Assembly: GCA_018883625.1 (NCBI GenBank)
Contig: JAHLFV010000064.1
Coordinates: 1 to 20,401, forward strand
DNA: 20,401 nt
Origin: Candidatus Treponema excrementipullorum
GTDB lineage: Bacteria > Spirochaetota > Spirochaetia > Treponematales > Treponemataceae
Direction: 5' to 3'
Shown in pieces: positions 13,441 to 20,401 of this stretch (positions are counted from its first letter, which is position 1; every line of letters begins with the position of its first letter). The notes beneath the pieces are model-generated. The model was given only the letters and a program-made list of their open reading frames with translations. It was not told where the DNA came from and searched no databases. Made by a program: the position numbers and the translations under genes.

Positions 13441-14265
13441 ATGAAACAACCTATCGTTGCCATTATGTATGATTTTGATAAAACGCTTTGTACAAAAGAC
13501 ATGCAGGAATATGCCTTTATTCCTGCATTAGGTATGAGCTCCTCCGCATTTTGGGATGAAGTTAATGCGATGACTGACGATGAGGAAATGGATAATATTT
13601 TAGCCTATATGTATAAAATGGTTGAAAAGGCAAAAGAAAAGAAAGTTCCTATTACACGAGATACTTTTCGGGAAATGGGAAGTAAAGTTGAATACTTTGA
13701 CGGTGTAAAAACATGGTTCGAACGAATCAACGCTTATGCAGAAAAGATAGGTGTACGAGTGGAGCATTACATTGTTTCCTCCGGCATCAAAGAAATTATT
13801 GAAGGAACCGAAATTGCACATTTTTTCAAAAAAATCTATGCATGTGAATTTATGTATGATTATAATGACTCTATCCAGTGGCCTAAATTTGCTGTAAATT
13901 ACACTGCAAAAACTCAATTTCTGTTCCGAATCAATAAAGGAGTACTTACTATTGACAGCAAAAGTGCTGACAAATTGAATCGTTTTACGCCCGAAAATGA
14001 GCGCCGTGTACCCTTCCGCAATATGATTTATATTGGTGATGGCTTGACTGATGTTCCATGCATGAAGCTTGTAAAATCTAATGGTGGACAATCTATTGCG
14101 GTTTTTGACCAAGAGAAGGGAAAAGATGCAGCTAAAGAATTAAAAGTGGCTGGCCGAGTTAATTTTATTGCTGCAGCAGATTATGGGGCAGGGAGTGATA
14201 TTGAGATAATTGTTCAAGCGATTATCAAAAAAATTCAGGCGGTTGAAGAAATGCAATCTTATTGA
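13441..14265 (+). CDS. HAD-family phosphatase embedded in the defence operon
   Basis: This 274-residue HAD-superfamily hydrolase has motif I 'YDFDKTLCT' (nucleophile D11, acid/base D13), motif II 'VSSG' (S114), motif III K157 ('YTAKTQFLF') and motif IV 'YIGDGLTDVPCM' (D200, D204). The whole catalytic set is intact. Residues 20-105 form a helical cap of the C1 type, as in phosphoserine-phosphatase-like enzymes. It would remove phosphate from a small molecule or nucleotide, but the substrate cannot be read from sequence. It starts 22 bases after hsdS with a strong RBS. HAD hydrolases recur near type I RM loci, but their role is unknown. Here a phosphatase beside a nucleotide second-messenger synthase is suggestive, though HAD enzymes are not known to me to open cyclic phosphodiesters. 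Confidence 0.92.
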   Translation: MKQPIVAIMYDFDKTLCTKDMQEYAFIPALGMSSSAFWDEVNAMTDDEEMDNILAYMYKMVEKAKEKKVPITRDTFREMGSKVEYFDGVKTWFERINAYAEKIGVRVEHYIVSSGIKEIIEGTEIAHFFKKIYACEFMYDYNDSIQWPKFAVNYTAKTQFLFRINKGVLTIDSKSADKLNRFTPENERRVPFRNMIYIGDGLTDVPCMKLVKSNGGQSIAVFDQEKGKDAAKELKVAGRVNFIAAADYGAGSDIEIIVQAIIKKIQAVEEMQSY

Positions 14266-14275
14266 GGAATTATTC

Positions 14276-14310
14276 GAGGCGGGATTTCTTGCCTCACTAT
14301 TCCCGCTTTT
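14276..14310 (+). terminator. Attenuator-like pair of alternative hairpins before hsdR
   Basis: GCGGGA (14279-14284) pairs with TCCCGC (14301-14306) and is followed by TTTT, like an intrinsic terminator. An overlapping alternative stem GAGGC (14276-14280) with GCCTC (14291-14295) shares the first two bases, so only one can form. It lies in the 73-base gap between the HAD gene and hsdR, the largest gap in this operon. It could reduce read-through into hsdR. Confidence 0.45.
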
Positions 14311-14338
14311 ACTGATATTTCCGAAAGGAGACTGACGC

Positions 14339-17300
14339 ATGAACAGAGACTCTTATCTTGAAAAAAATATTTCCCAAAATCCGGCGCTGGAGCTCTTTCA
14401 GGCATTGGGCTACACCTACATTTCCCCGGAAGACTGCGGCCTGCAGCGGGGTAGCCGGTACCATGTGCTTTTAAAAGATATTCTTCGGGAACAACTGCGC
14501 AAAATGAACCGTTTCTGCTACGCCGGAACGGAAAAGGAATTTTCTGCCGCCAACATTCAGCAGGCAATCAACGACTTGGAACTTCCCCTTACAGACGGAC
14601 TTGTCCGCACTTCCGAAAAAATCTACGACGCCTTACTTTTAGGAAAAAGTTATCCTGAACTGGTGGGAGCCGGCAACCCCCAGAGTTTTAATCTTAAATA
14701 CATAGACTGGGACCATCCGGAAAACAATGTGTATCATGTAACACAGGAATTTTCCGTGGAAAGTCAGGATAAGCTGCACAACACCCGGCCGGACATTGTG
14801 CTGTTTGTGAACGGTATTCCTTTTGCGGTCATTGAATGCAAACCGCCGGAGATTTCCGCGGAGCAGGGCGTGAGCCAGACCGTAAGGAACCAGCAGGAAG
14901 AATATACGCCCCAGCTCTACGTGTTTGCCCAAATTGTGGCGTCCACAAACAAAAACACGGTAAAGTATGCCACCTGCGGTACGCAGAAAAAATTCTGGAG
15001 CACCTGGCGGGAGCAGGACGCCGCCTTTTTGGAACAGGAACTTGCCCGCTGTGTTCCCCACAGAACGCCTGCGGAGCAGGACAGGATTTTCATTTCCCTT
15101 TTCAGTATCCGCCGTCTTTTGGAACTGACCCGGTACTTTGTGCTTTTTGACGCCAATGTAAAAAAAATATGCCGGTACCAGCAGTATTTTGCCATAAAAG
15201 AAATCATAAAAACCGTTTCCCAACGCAGCGGCGGCGGCGTCAGAAAAGGCGGCGTCATCTGGCACACCCAGGGCAGCGGCAAAAGCCTTACCATGGTAAT
15301 GCTGGCAAAATACCTTTTAATGGAACTGTCAGACATCTCCCCAAAAGTGGTGGTTGTCACCGACCGCAGGGAACTGGACAATCAGATTGCCGGAACCTTT
15401 GCCCATACCCGTCTTATTCCTGCGCAAGCCACCAGCGGTGCAAATCTGGTGGATTTAATCAATAAAGGAAAAGCTGACATTATCACCACCATTATCAATA
15501 AATTTAACACCGCAGAAAACCAGGAGGTAAAAAACAATTCTGCTGATGTGTTCGTTCTTATAGACGAAAGCCACCGCTCCAATTACGGCCAGCTGGCGGC
15601 AAAAATGCGGAAAGTGTTTCTCCGGGCCTGTTATATCGGTTTTACCGGTACGCCTCTGATGAAGCAGGAAAAAAACACCTTAACAAAATTCGGCACATTG
15701 ATTCACAAGTACACGATTCAGGACGGCGTTGACGACAAGGCCATTGTTCCCCTGATTTACGAAGGACGTTTTGTGGAACAGAACGTTGACGAGGCAAACA
15801 TTGATTTGTGGTTTGAACAGACTACAAAACGCCTTACAGAAGCCCAGAAAAACGACCTTGCCAAAAAATGGAGCAGCATCCGCCGTCTGGCTTCTGCCAA
15901 TGCCAGAATAAAACGCATTGCCCTTGATATAAACAATCACTTTATCGAAACCATAAAGAACACCGGCTTTAAGGCAATGCTGGCGGTAAATTACAAACGG
16001 GACGCCGTGCGGTATCTGAAATGTTTTGAGGAATTCGGGGACTTGGAATGTGCCGTCGTGATTTCTTCTCCCGATATGCGGGAAGGCGCGGAGGGCATTG
16101 ACGAAGGGACCGACGACCTGGTTTTAACTTTCTGGAATAAAATGATGAAGCAGTATTCCAATCCCGACAAATACGAAGAATCCCTCAAGGACAGGTTTTG
16201 TGCCGGAGACATAGACATCCTTATTGTGTGCAGCAAACTTCTTACCGGTTTTGACGCGCCGGTTTGCCAGGTGCTGTACATCGATAAAGAACTGAAAGAA
16301 CACGGACTGCTGCAGGCCATCGCCCGGACAAACCGTCTGCGTGAAGGGAAAGACTACGGCCTTATTGTAGACTACCGGGGACTGATAAACAAACTGGATA
16401 CGGCAATGGATATGTATGCCGGAGCCGGCTTGGAAAACTTTGACGGCAGCGACTTAAAAGGTGTTATTACCGATGTGGTGTCTGCCGCAGGAACCTTGCG
16501 GCAGGCTTACAGCAACCTTTCAGAACTGTTTTCAGGCATTGACCTTAAAGACACAGAGGCTGTGGAAACTTCCCTGGCAGATGAAAAAAGAAGGGAAGAT
16601 TTTTACAACGGACTGTGCATTTTCGGCAAAGCATTGAACATTGTTCTGAATTCCCAAAAAGCCTACGAAGCGATGCCTAAGGATGAAATAAAAAAATACC
16701 AGAGAGCCTTTGTGTTTTTTTCAAAGGTACGCCGTAGTGTTAAAATCAGATACGGAGATGCAGTGGACAACAAAGAATATGAGCCTCTCATGCAAAATCT
16801 GTTGGACACCCATCTTTCCGTTGCAGGTCTCAAACAGATTACCGCTCCTGTGGATATTCTCAATAAGGAAGATTTTGAAAAAGAGTTGCAGGAACTTACA
16901 TCCGCCAGGGCAAAGGCAGAGGCTATTGCCAGCAGACTTACGAAATCCATCAGTGAAAAGTATGAAGAAAATCCCGCCTATTACTACAGTTTTTCAAAGC
17001 GCATAAAAGAAGCGTTGGAACAGTACCGGGATAAAATTATTTCTGATGCTGAATATCTTGAGAAAATGCAGGCAATCGTAAATGATTTCCGCAACGGCAA
17101 CAGCGGTTTGTCTTTTCCGGAATCAATAAAAAATGATGTGAACGCCCAGGCCTTTTACGGAGTGATTTCCGCCGTTTTTGATGATGCTTCGGAAGTAAAG
17201 GAAGCTGATATTTCTTATGAATCCACAGCCCAGATTGCAAAGGACATGACCAAAATTATAGAAGAGCACAGTCAGGTTGATTGGAGTCAGAATAAGACCA

Positions 17301-17440
17301 TTCACGACCGTATTTCCCAGAAAATAGACGACTATTTTTATGAGTACGGTAAAGAACACGGCGTCACCTTTGATTTTGACACCGTGGATAAAGTAATCGA
17401 AAACGTAAAGACCGTTGCAGTCAGGAGATTCAAACAGTGA
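14339..17440 (+). CDS. hsdR: Type I restriction endonuclease subunit HsdR
   Basis: This 1033-residue protein is full length for the family. Its N-terminal PD-(D/E)xK nuclease has D152 and E166-x-K168 ('RPDIVLFVNG', 'FAVIECKPP'). Two RecA-like motor domains follow: Walker A 'HTQGSGKS' (309-316), 'VVVTDRRELDNQI', Walker B/DEAD-like 'LIDESHRS' (DESH 409-412), 'GFTGTPL' (434-440), then 'LLTGFDAPV' and 'QAIARTNRL' as motifs V and VI. The C-terminal helical region docks to HsdM/HsdS. It translocates and cuts unmethylated DNA. ATG 14339 follows GAAAGGAG. GC resembles hsdM rather than the CBASS genes. The stop overlaps the GTG start of the next gene (GTGA). Confidence 0.97.
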   Translation: MNRDSYLEKNISQNPALELFQALGYTYISPEDCGLQRGSRYHVLLKDILREQLRKMNRFCYAGTEKEFSAANIQQAINDLELPLTDGLVRTSEKIYDALLLGKSYPELVGAGNPQSFNLKYIDWDHPENNVYHVTQEFSVESQDKLHNTRPDIVLFVNGIPFAVIECKPPEISAEQGVSQTVRNQQEEYTPQLYVFAQIVASTNKNTVKYATCGTQKKFWSTWREQDAAFLEQELARCVPHRTPAEQDRIFISLFSIRRLLELTRYFVLFDANVKKICRYQQYFAIKEIIKTVSQRSGGGVRKGGVIWHTQGSGKSLTMVMLAKYLLMELSDISPKVVVVTDRRELDNQIAGTFAHTRLIPAQATSGANLVDLINKGKADIITTIINKFNTAENQEVKNNSADVFVLIDESHRSNYGQLAAKMRKVFLRACYIGFTGTPLMKQEKNTLTKFGTLIHKYTIQDGVDDKAIVPLIYEGRFVEQNVDEANIDLWFEQTTKRLTEAQKNDLAKKWSSIRRLASANARIKRIALDINNHFIETIKNTGFKAMLAVNYKRDAVRYLKCFEEFGDLECAVVISSPDMREGAEGIDEGTDDLVLTFWNKMMKQYSNPDKYEESLKDRFCAGDIDILIVCSKLLTGFDAPVCQVLYIDKELKEHGLLQAIARTNRLREGKDYGLIVDYRGLINKLDTAMDMYAGAGLENFDGSDLKGVITDVVSAAGTLRQAYSNLSELFSGIDLKDTEAVETSLADEKRREDFYNGLCIFGKALNIVLNSQKAYEAMPKDEIKKYQRAFVFFSKVRRSVKIRYGDAVDNKEYEPLMQNLLDTHLSVAGLKQITAPVDILNKEDFEKELQELTSARAKAEAIASRLTKSISEKYEENPAYYYSFSKRIKEALEQYRDKIISDAEYLEKMQAIVNDFRNGNSGLSFPESIKNDVNAQAFYGVISAVFDDASEVKEADISYESTAQIAKDMTKIIEEHSQVDWSQNKTIHDRISQKIDDYFYEYGKEHGVTFDFDTVDKVIENVKTVAVRRFKQ

Positions 17441-18171
17441 ACAATCTGCAATCCTGCGCGGTAAGTGACAGAACCGGGGAAATCCGCTATGTGCTGGAAA
17501 GAAAGGCGGTTAAGAACATAAACCTGCGGGTGCGCCGGGACGGATCGGTTTATGTTTCCGCCGCCCCTTCGGTTCCGGAGGAACGCATAAATTCCTTTGT
17601 GAGCTCCAATGCCTCCTTTATCCGAAAAGCCCGGGAAAAATTTTCCCGCCAGACTTCTGAATCTTCCGCCCCAAAGCGTTATGTCAGCGGGGAAACCTTT
17701 TACCTGGCAGGGCGGGCGCTTCGGCTCAAGGTGGAAAAGGGCAGAAAAAACTCCATCACTTCCGACGGGGTTTACATTCTTTTGCAGGCAAGAGAGCCCG
17801 GCGACAGTGATTCCCGCCGCCGTCTGGTGGAAAAATATCTTGAGAAACAGTACCGGGAGTTATTCGCCAGCGTGTTAAAGGAAGCCTATCCTGTTTTCGC
17901 AAAATACGGCGTTCCATTTCCGGTTCTTCGCCTCCGTAAAATGAAAACAAAGTGGGGCACCTGCCTTCCCCAAAAGGGAATAATCACCTTGAATACACTG
18001 CTCGCCCGTCTTCCCCGGAACTGTATCGAATACGTAACCGTCCATGAGCTTTGCCATTTCATATACGCCAACCACTCAAGGCAGTTTTACGCCCTTCTGA
18101 CCGCCATACAGCCGGACTGGCGCCAGCGCAAAAAGCTGCTGGAAGAAAGCGTTCCTTTTACAGCAGATTGA
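17437..18171 (+). CDS. YgjP-like (M48/DUF45) zinc metallopeptidase
   Basis: This 244-residue protein carries the zinc motif HExxH in 'VTVHELCHFIY' (H203, E204, H207) with a third ligand candidate H213 ('ANHSRQF'), plus the family block 'KMKTKWGTCLPQKGIITLN' (WGTC 173-176) and C-terminal 'AIQPDWRQRKKLLEE'. An N-terminal ~65 residues with 'KNINLRVRRDGSVYVSAP'-type strands is typical of the YgjP/SprT-like set. Such genes very often follow hsdR, and the protein may process or regulate restriction enzyme subunits; that role is not proven. Start is GTG 17437 overlapping the hsdR stop, with AGGAGA at 17423-17428. Confidence 0.9.
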   Translation: MNNLQSCAVSDRTGEIRYVLERKAVKNINLRVRRDGSVYVSAAPSVPEERINSFVSSNASFIRKAREKFSRQTSESSAPKRYVSGETFYLAGRALRLKVEKGRKNSITSDGVYILLQAREPGDSDSRRRLVEKYLEKQYRELFASVLKEAYPVFAKYGVPFPVLRLRKMKTKWGTCLPQKGIITLNTLLARLPRNCIEYVTVHELCHFIYANHSRQFYALLTAIQPDWRQRKKLLEESVPFTAD

Positions 18172-18180
18172 TTACGCATA

Positions 18181-18217
18181 AAATAAAGAAGTATTCTCTG
18201 CTGACAGCAGTTTATTT
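18181..18217. terminator. Bidirectional terminator between convergent genes
   Basis: CTGCTG (18198-18203) and CAGCAG (18205-18210) form a tight stem. It is flanked by AAATAAA (18181-18187) and TTTATTT (18211-18217), themselves inverted repeats, giving a T-rich run on each strand. It sits between the operon ending at 18171 and the minus-strand immunity genes. Confidence 0.6.
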
Positions 18218-18661
18218 GCCCTGTATCTTTTCAAGCCGCCTTTGCTCTTCTTCGAACCAAGCGTCATAATTATCAAATACAGAAACATCATCAGAAGTTT
18301 GGTTTTCATATGTATATTCGGCATTGAATTTTTTTGTCTTTGGTTCATATGTAAGCTTCATCAATTTGGGTACCGGCTGCCCATATTTGTTGCAAACAGA
18401 TTCAATTTTTTGTATATCTTCGTTTAAGATATCCAGTACTTGTTCCTGACAGCCATCTGATGTATCGAAATTAACTTTTAACCCTGCATTATTGAGTTTG
18501 CTGCATTCGTAAAGATTACAATTAATGCAATAAAAATGTTGTACTAAAATCATGCCTTCATTTGCAGCATAAATAAAAATTGTATCTGCCATCCCTTTAG
18601 AATACTCGTTGCAGATATCGACCATATCTGCCTGTAATGCTGAAAACTCATCTTCAAACAT
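18212..18661 (-). CDS. Immunity-type protein, DUF600/YezG-like
   Basis: This 149-residue, acidic, soluble protein opens 'MFEDEFSALQADMVDICNEY', then 'ADTIFIYAANEGMILVQHFY', and closes 'PKLMKLTYEPKTKKFNAEYT' and 'YENQT', 'YDAWFEEEQRRLEKIQGK'. The pattern of an N-terminal helix, 'iyiYa..e' strand, a long middle helix (DILNEDIQKIESVC), and 'P..mkL.Y......f.aeY.Y' matches DUF600-type immunity proteins that neutralise Gram-positive LXG or other polymorphic nuclease toxins. Family assignment is by pattern, not search. A strong AAGGAG lies inside the end of the PoNi gene, and the genes are 6 bases apart. No toxin gene is present in the window. Confidence 0.65.
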   Translation of the reverse strand: MFEDEFSALQADMVDICNEYSKGMADTIFIYAANEGMILVQHFYCINCNLYECSKLNNAGLKVNFDTSDGCQEQVLDILNEDIQKIESVCNKYGQPVPKLMKLTYEPKTKKFNAEYTYENQTSDDVSVFDNYDAWFEEEQRRLEKIQGK

Positions 18662-18667
18662 CTTCTG

Positions 18668-19336
18668 TTACTCCTTGTAATGAACTAAATCATAAGGATA
18701 ATAAGGAATGTCTTTTAGTCCGCTGTCATCTATGCCAAGAATTTTAACTGCTGCCCCTGCTTCAAAACTCCAGTAACCATAGTAAATTTTCTGATCACTT
18801 TTGTGAGCTTCAAACACTTCACAGTCTGTATTATACCAGCCTTTTAAGTATTTTTTCAACAATTCAATCTTATTTACACTTTCCGCGATTTCCTTAAAAA
18901 TGCGAAACCTTTTTGGAAATAAAAAACCGGATTCATTCTGTTTCTCATTCAAAAGAAAGTTATACAGCCAATCATCAATATGATTTTCAATCAATTTTTT
19001 CTTTGCTAATAAAAGAAAATCGGGCTCCATATTAAATAAAACAGCTAATGAAATCATCTTGAGATTTTCGTTATATACCTCCGGAGAAAAAAAAGTCTTT
19101 ATCCATTCTTTATAAATCGGAACAAAGCTTAATTCTAAATCCTGAATACTATCTCCCCGTGAATATTTTGCTATAATAATCCCAAGTTTAATTTGAAAAA
19201 TTCCTTGTTTCACAGGGACAATTCTTGCTTCTTGTATTTTTCCTTCTTCAATTTTTTTTGATAAATTTAAAATTCTGGTATGATCTTCTCTGATAAATTC
19301 ATCAAAATACTGTTTGCTTTTTATTTTATCTCTCAT
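18668..19336 (-). CDS. PoNi-like immunity protein (DUF1911/DUF1910)
   Basis: This 222-residue protein starts at ATG 19336. The alternative start at 19366 would overlap the preceding gene; the chosen start is 7 bases after that gene's stop and has a G-rich RBS. Its N-terminus 'MRDKIKSKQYFDEFIREDHT' and the C-terminal hallmark 'YYGYWSFEAGAAVKILGIDD' followed by 'DIPYYPYDLVHYKE' are the DUF1910/DUF1911 signatures of PoNi proteins, which bind and block PoNe DNase toxins delivered by type VI or type VII secretion. It is all helical between these blocks. It forms an operon with the SUKH gene upstream and the DUF600-like gene downstream. No PoNe nuclease is seen here, so the protein is an orphan in this window. 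Confidence 0.88.
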   Translation of the reverse strand: MRDKIKSKQYFDEFIREDHTRILNLSKKIEEGKIQEARIVPVKQGIFQIKLGIIIAKYSRGDSIQDLELSFVPIYKEWIKTFFSPEVYNENLKMISLAVLFNMEPDFLLLAKKKLIENHIDDWLYNFLLNEKQNESGFLFPKRFRIFKEIAESVNKIELLKKYLKGWYNTDCEVFEAHKSDQKIYYGYWSFEAGAAVKILGIDDSGLKDIPYYPYDLVHYKE

Positions 19337-19343
19337 GATTGTT

Positions 19344-20401
19344 TCATTCCCCCGGAATTGTACCAATCGGTGTCGTGCTCAGTTCTTTCCCTTCAGCAAA
19401 ACTCCGGAAGAAATCTACAATGTCTTTTGCAATATAACAGGCTTCCGCAAGTTTCTTGGATTTCTCACTTATCATATAAATTGCATCCGGCCCTTCGTCA
19501 AGTTTATTTGTCGGGTCAATGAAAAAATAATCAAAGTAACTTCCGTTTATTTTTGAAGATAAAGAATAAGAATTACATGCAAAAATAAACATATTTTTTA
19601 AATATGTTTTTGATTTTTTCCCAATATTAAGCACTTCTAATTGCTCATCCAGCAACAACAAAAAAAATATATTTCCCTGATAAAAAGAAAAGTCATCTAA
19701 ATGTAACAATAAAAATACAAATGAAGTCGGGAATGCATTATTCATTATATTTTGAAGTTTTATTAGAGTTTCAATATGCTGATTGCTGTATTCTGTTGAA
19801 ATAAACCGGACATCATTACGTCGCTTTATTTCTGACAGATAATTTTTTGAGACACTGATTTTATTACTTGTAATGTATAATTCATCTGCTGACATTTGTT
19901 CGCAAAGCTTTTTAATAAAAAAAGCTTTATTATTTCCAGATATTGTTTTTTTTTCTTTTTCAAAAGGGTGTAACGCATTGATTGGTTTTCGCAATACAAT
20001 CTGTTCTAAAAAATCAATAAAAGTCTTACCGACTATTTCAAAATCAGAACATAAGCTTCTATCCACTCTCCAGAAAGTATTAATTCCGTAATGTAATGTA
20101 TTGTGGATGTCAAAAAAATAACTGTTTTCTCCCTCATCCTGTCCAACAATCAGGAAATCTTTTAACTCTTCAATAGCGCTGTCACCGACTTTTTCGCCGA
20201 TGTAATTAAAACCATATAATTCTTCTGCATCATAAGCTCTGAATTCATCTATGGAATCAGGATTATATATATAATTACCAATTCCTGCCTGTAAAAATTC
20301 TATATAGTGCTCCGACAGTTTTATATTTAAAAGCTTTTCGATTTCCCGTATAGCTTTTAGCGTATTTCCCAGGATCTCAGAATATAATTCCTTATTAGCA
20401 A
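19344..20401 (-). CDS. SUKH (SMI1/KNR4) domain immunity protein, partial, with extra C-terminal domain
   Basis: The frame is open from the right edge to the stop at 19344, giving at least 351 residues; the N-terminus lies beyond the window. Visible residues ~18-135 form a SUKH domain: 'AIREIEKLLNIKLSEHYIEF', 'LQAGIGNYIYNP', 'DAEELYGFNYIGEKVGDSAI', 'DFLIVGQDEGENSYFFDI' and 'TFWRVDRS...IVGKTFIDFLEQI'. SUKH proteins are immunity proteins for many nuclease and deaminase toxins. The ~200 residues after it end in 'FIDPTNKLDEGPDAIYMISE' and 'AYIAKDI'-like 'CYIAKDIVDFFRSFAEGKEL', which itself resembles a SUKH-type ending, so this may be a tandem immunity fusion. GTG 20066 is not the start because the frame continues upstream with strong SUKH similarity. 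Confidence 0.82.
   Translation of the reverse strand, partial: ANKELYSEILGNTLKAIREIEKLLNIKLSEHYIEFLQAGIGNYIYNPDSIDEFRAYDAEELYGFNYIGEKVGDSAIEELKDFLIVGQDEGENSYFFDIHNTLHYGINTFWRVDRSLCSDFEIVGKTFIDFLEQIVLRKPINALHPFEKEKKTISGNNKAFFIKKLCEQMSADELYITSNKISVSKNYLSEIKRRNDVRFISTEYSNQHIETLIKLQNIMNNAFPTSFVFLLLHLDDFSFYQGNIFFLLLLDEQLEVLNIGKKSKTYLKNMFIFACNSYSLSSKINGSYFDYFFIDPTNKLDEGPDAIYMISEKSKKLAEACYIAKDIVDFFRSFAEGKELSTTPIGTIPGE

Noticed and set aside
13600..14112. A 170-codon minus-strand frame antisense to the HAD gene
   Set aside because: The plus strand carries an intact HAD catalytic set; the antisense frame has shadow-like composition.
1..20401. CRISPR array, tRNA, rRNA, transposase or integrase
   Set aside because: No regularly spaced repeats, no cloverleaf or rRNA-like stretches, and no transposase or recombinase motifs were visible in any coding region.

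Overview
This 20.4 kb window looks like an accessory (defence and immunity) region of a bacterial chromosome. A Treponema-like spirochaete is my best guess. The basis is modest: a moderate-GC background with strong AT swings, a loose spirochaetal-style lipobox (FSC) in the lipoprotein at 5548-6507, and the overall gene style. I could not run a search, so the taxonomy is inference.

Layout. Positions 1-509 (minus strand) hold the start of an unidentified gene that runs off the left edge, with a doubtful tiny membrane ORF upstream of it. Positions 676-4578 (plus) hold a HIRAN-like protein, a CPBP-type intramembrane protease, a DUF4343-type ATP-grasp protein and an SPL-like radical SAM protein. 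A frameshifted, truncated gene relic follows on the minus strand (4579-4720). Positions 4775-6530 are a divergent module. An XRE regulator (minus) faces a good sigma70 promoter and inverted repeat that drive a DUF4190-like membrane protein, apparently with an ATA start codon, and a lipoprotein that ends in a terminator. Positions 6545-7096 hold a small hypothetical gene, two perfect hairpins, one copy of a dispersed ~80-bp repeat (the other copy is at ~3649-3728) and a minus-strand relic.

The core is 7095-18171, all plus strand and tightly packed: half-size hsdS, hsdM, rhuM, a CD-NTase (SMODS nucleotidyltransferase), an S-4TM pore-forming effector, full-size hsdS, a HAD phosphatase, hsdR and a YgjP/M48-type metallopeptidase. 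It reads as a type I restriction-modification (RM) operon with a two-gene CBASS (cyclic-oligonucleotide abortive infection system) inserted between the methyltransferase and specificity genes. The insert overlaps the downstream hsdS by 17 bp. The position recalls the PrrC anticodon nuclease, which sits inside a type I RM locus and fires when the RM enzyme is inhibited. Whether this CBASS is coupled to RM in the same way is untested. A HAD phosphatase in the same operon and a hairpin pair just before hsdR add possible control layers.

From 18212 to the right edge the strand flips to three tightly spaced immunity-type genes: a DUF600/YezG-like protein, a PoNi (DUF1911) protein and a SUKH-domain protein that is cut by the window edge. 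No toxin is visible. They look like an orphan immunity array against polymorphic or contact-delivered toxins. A bidirectional hairpin terminator separates them from the RM operon.
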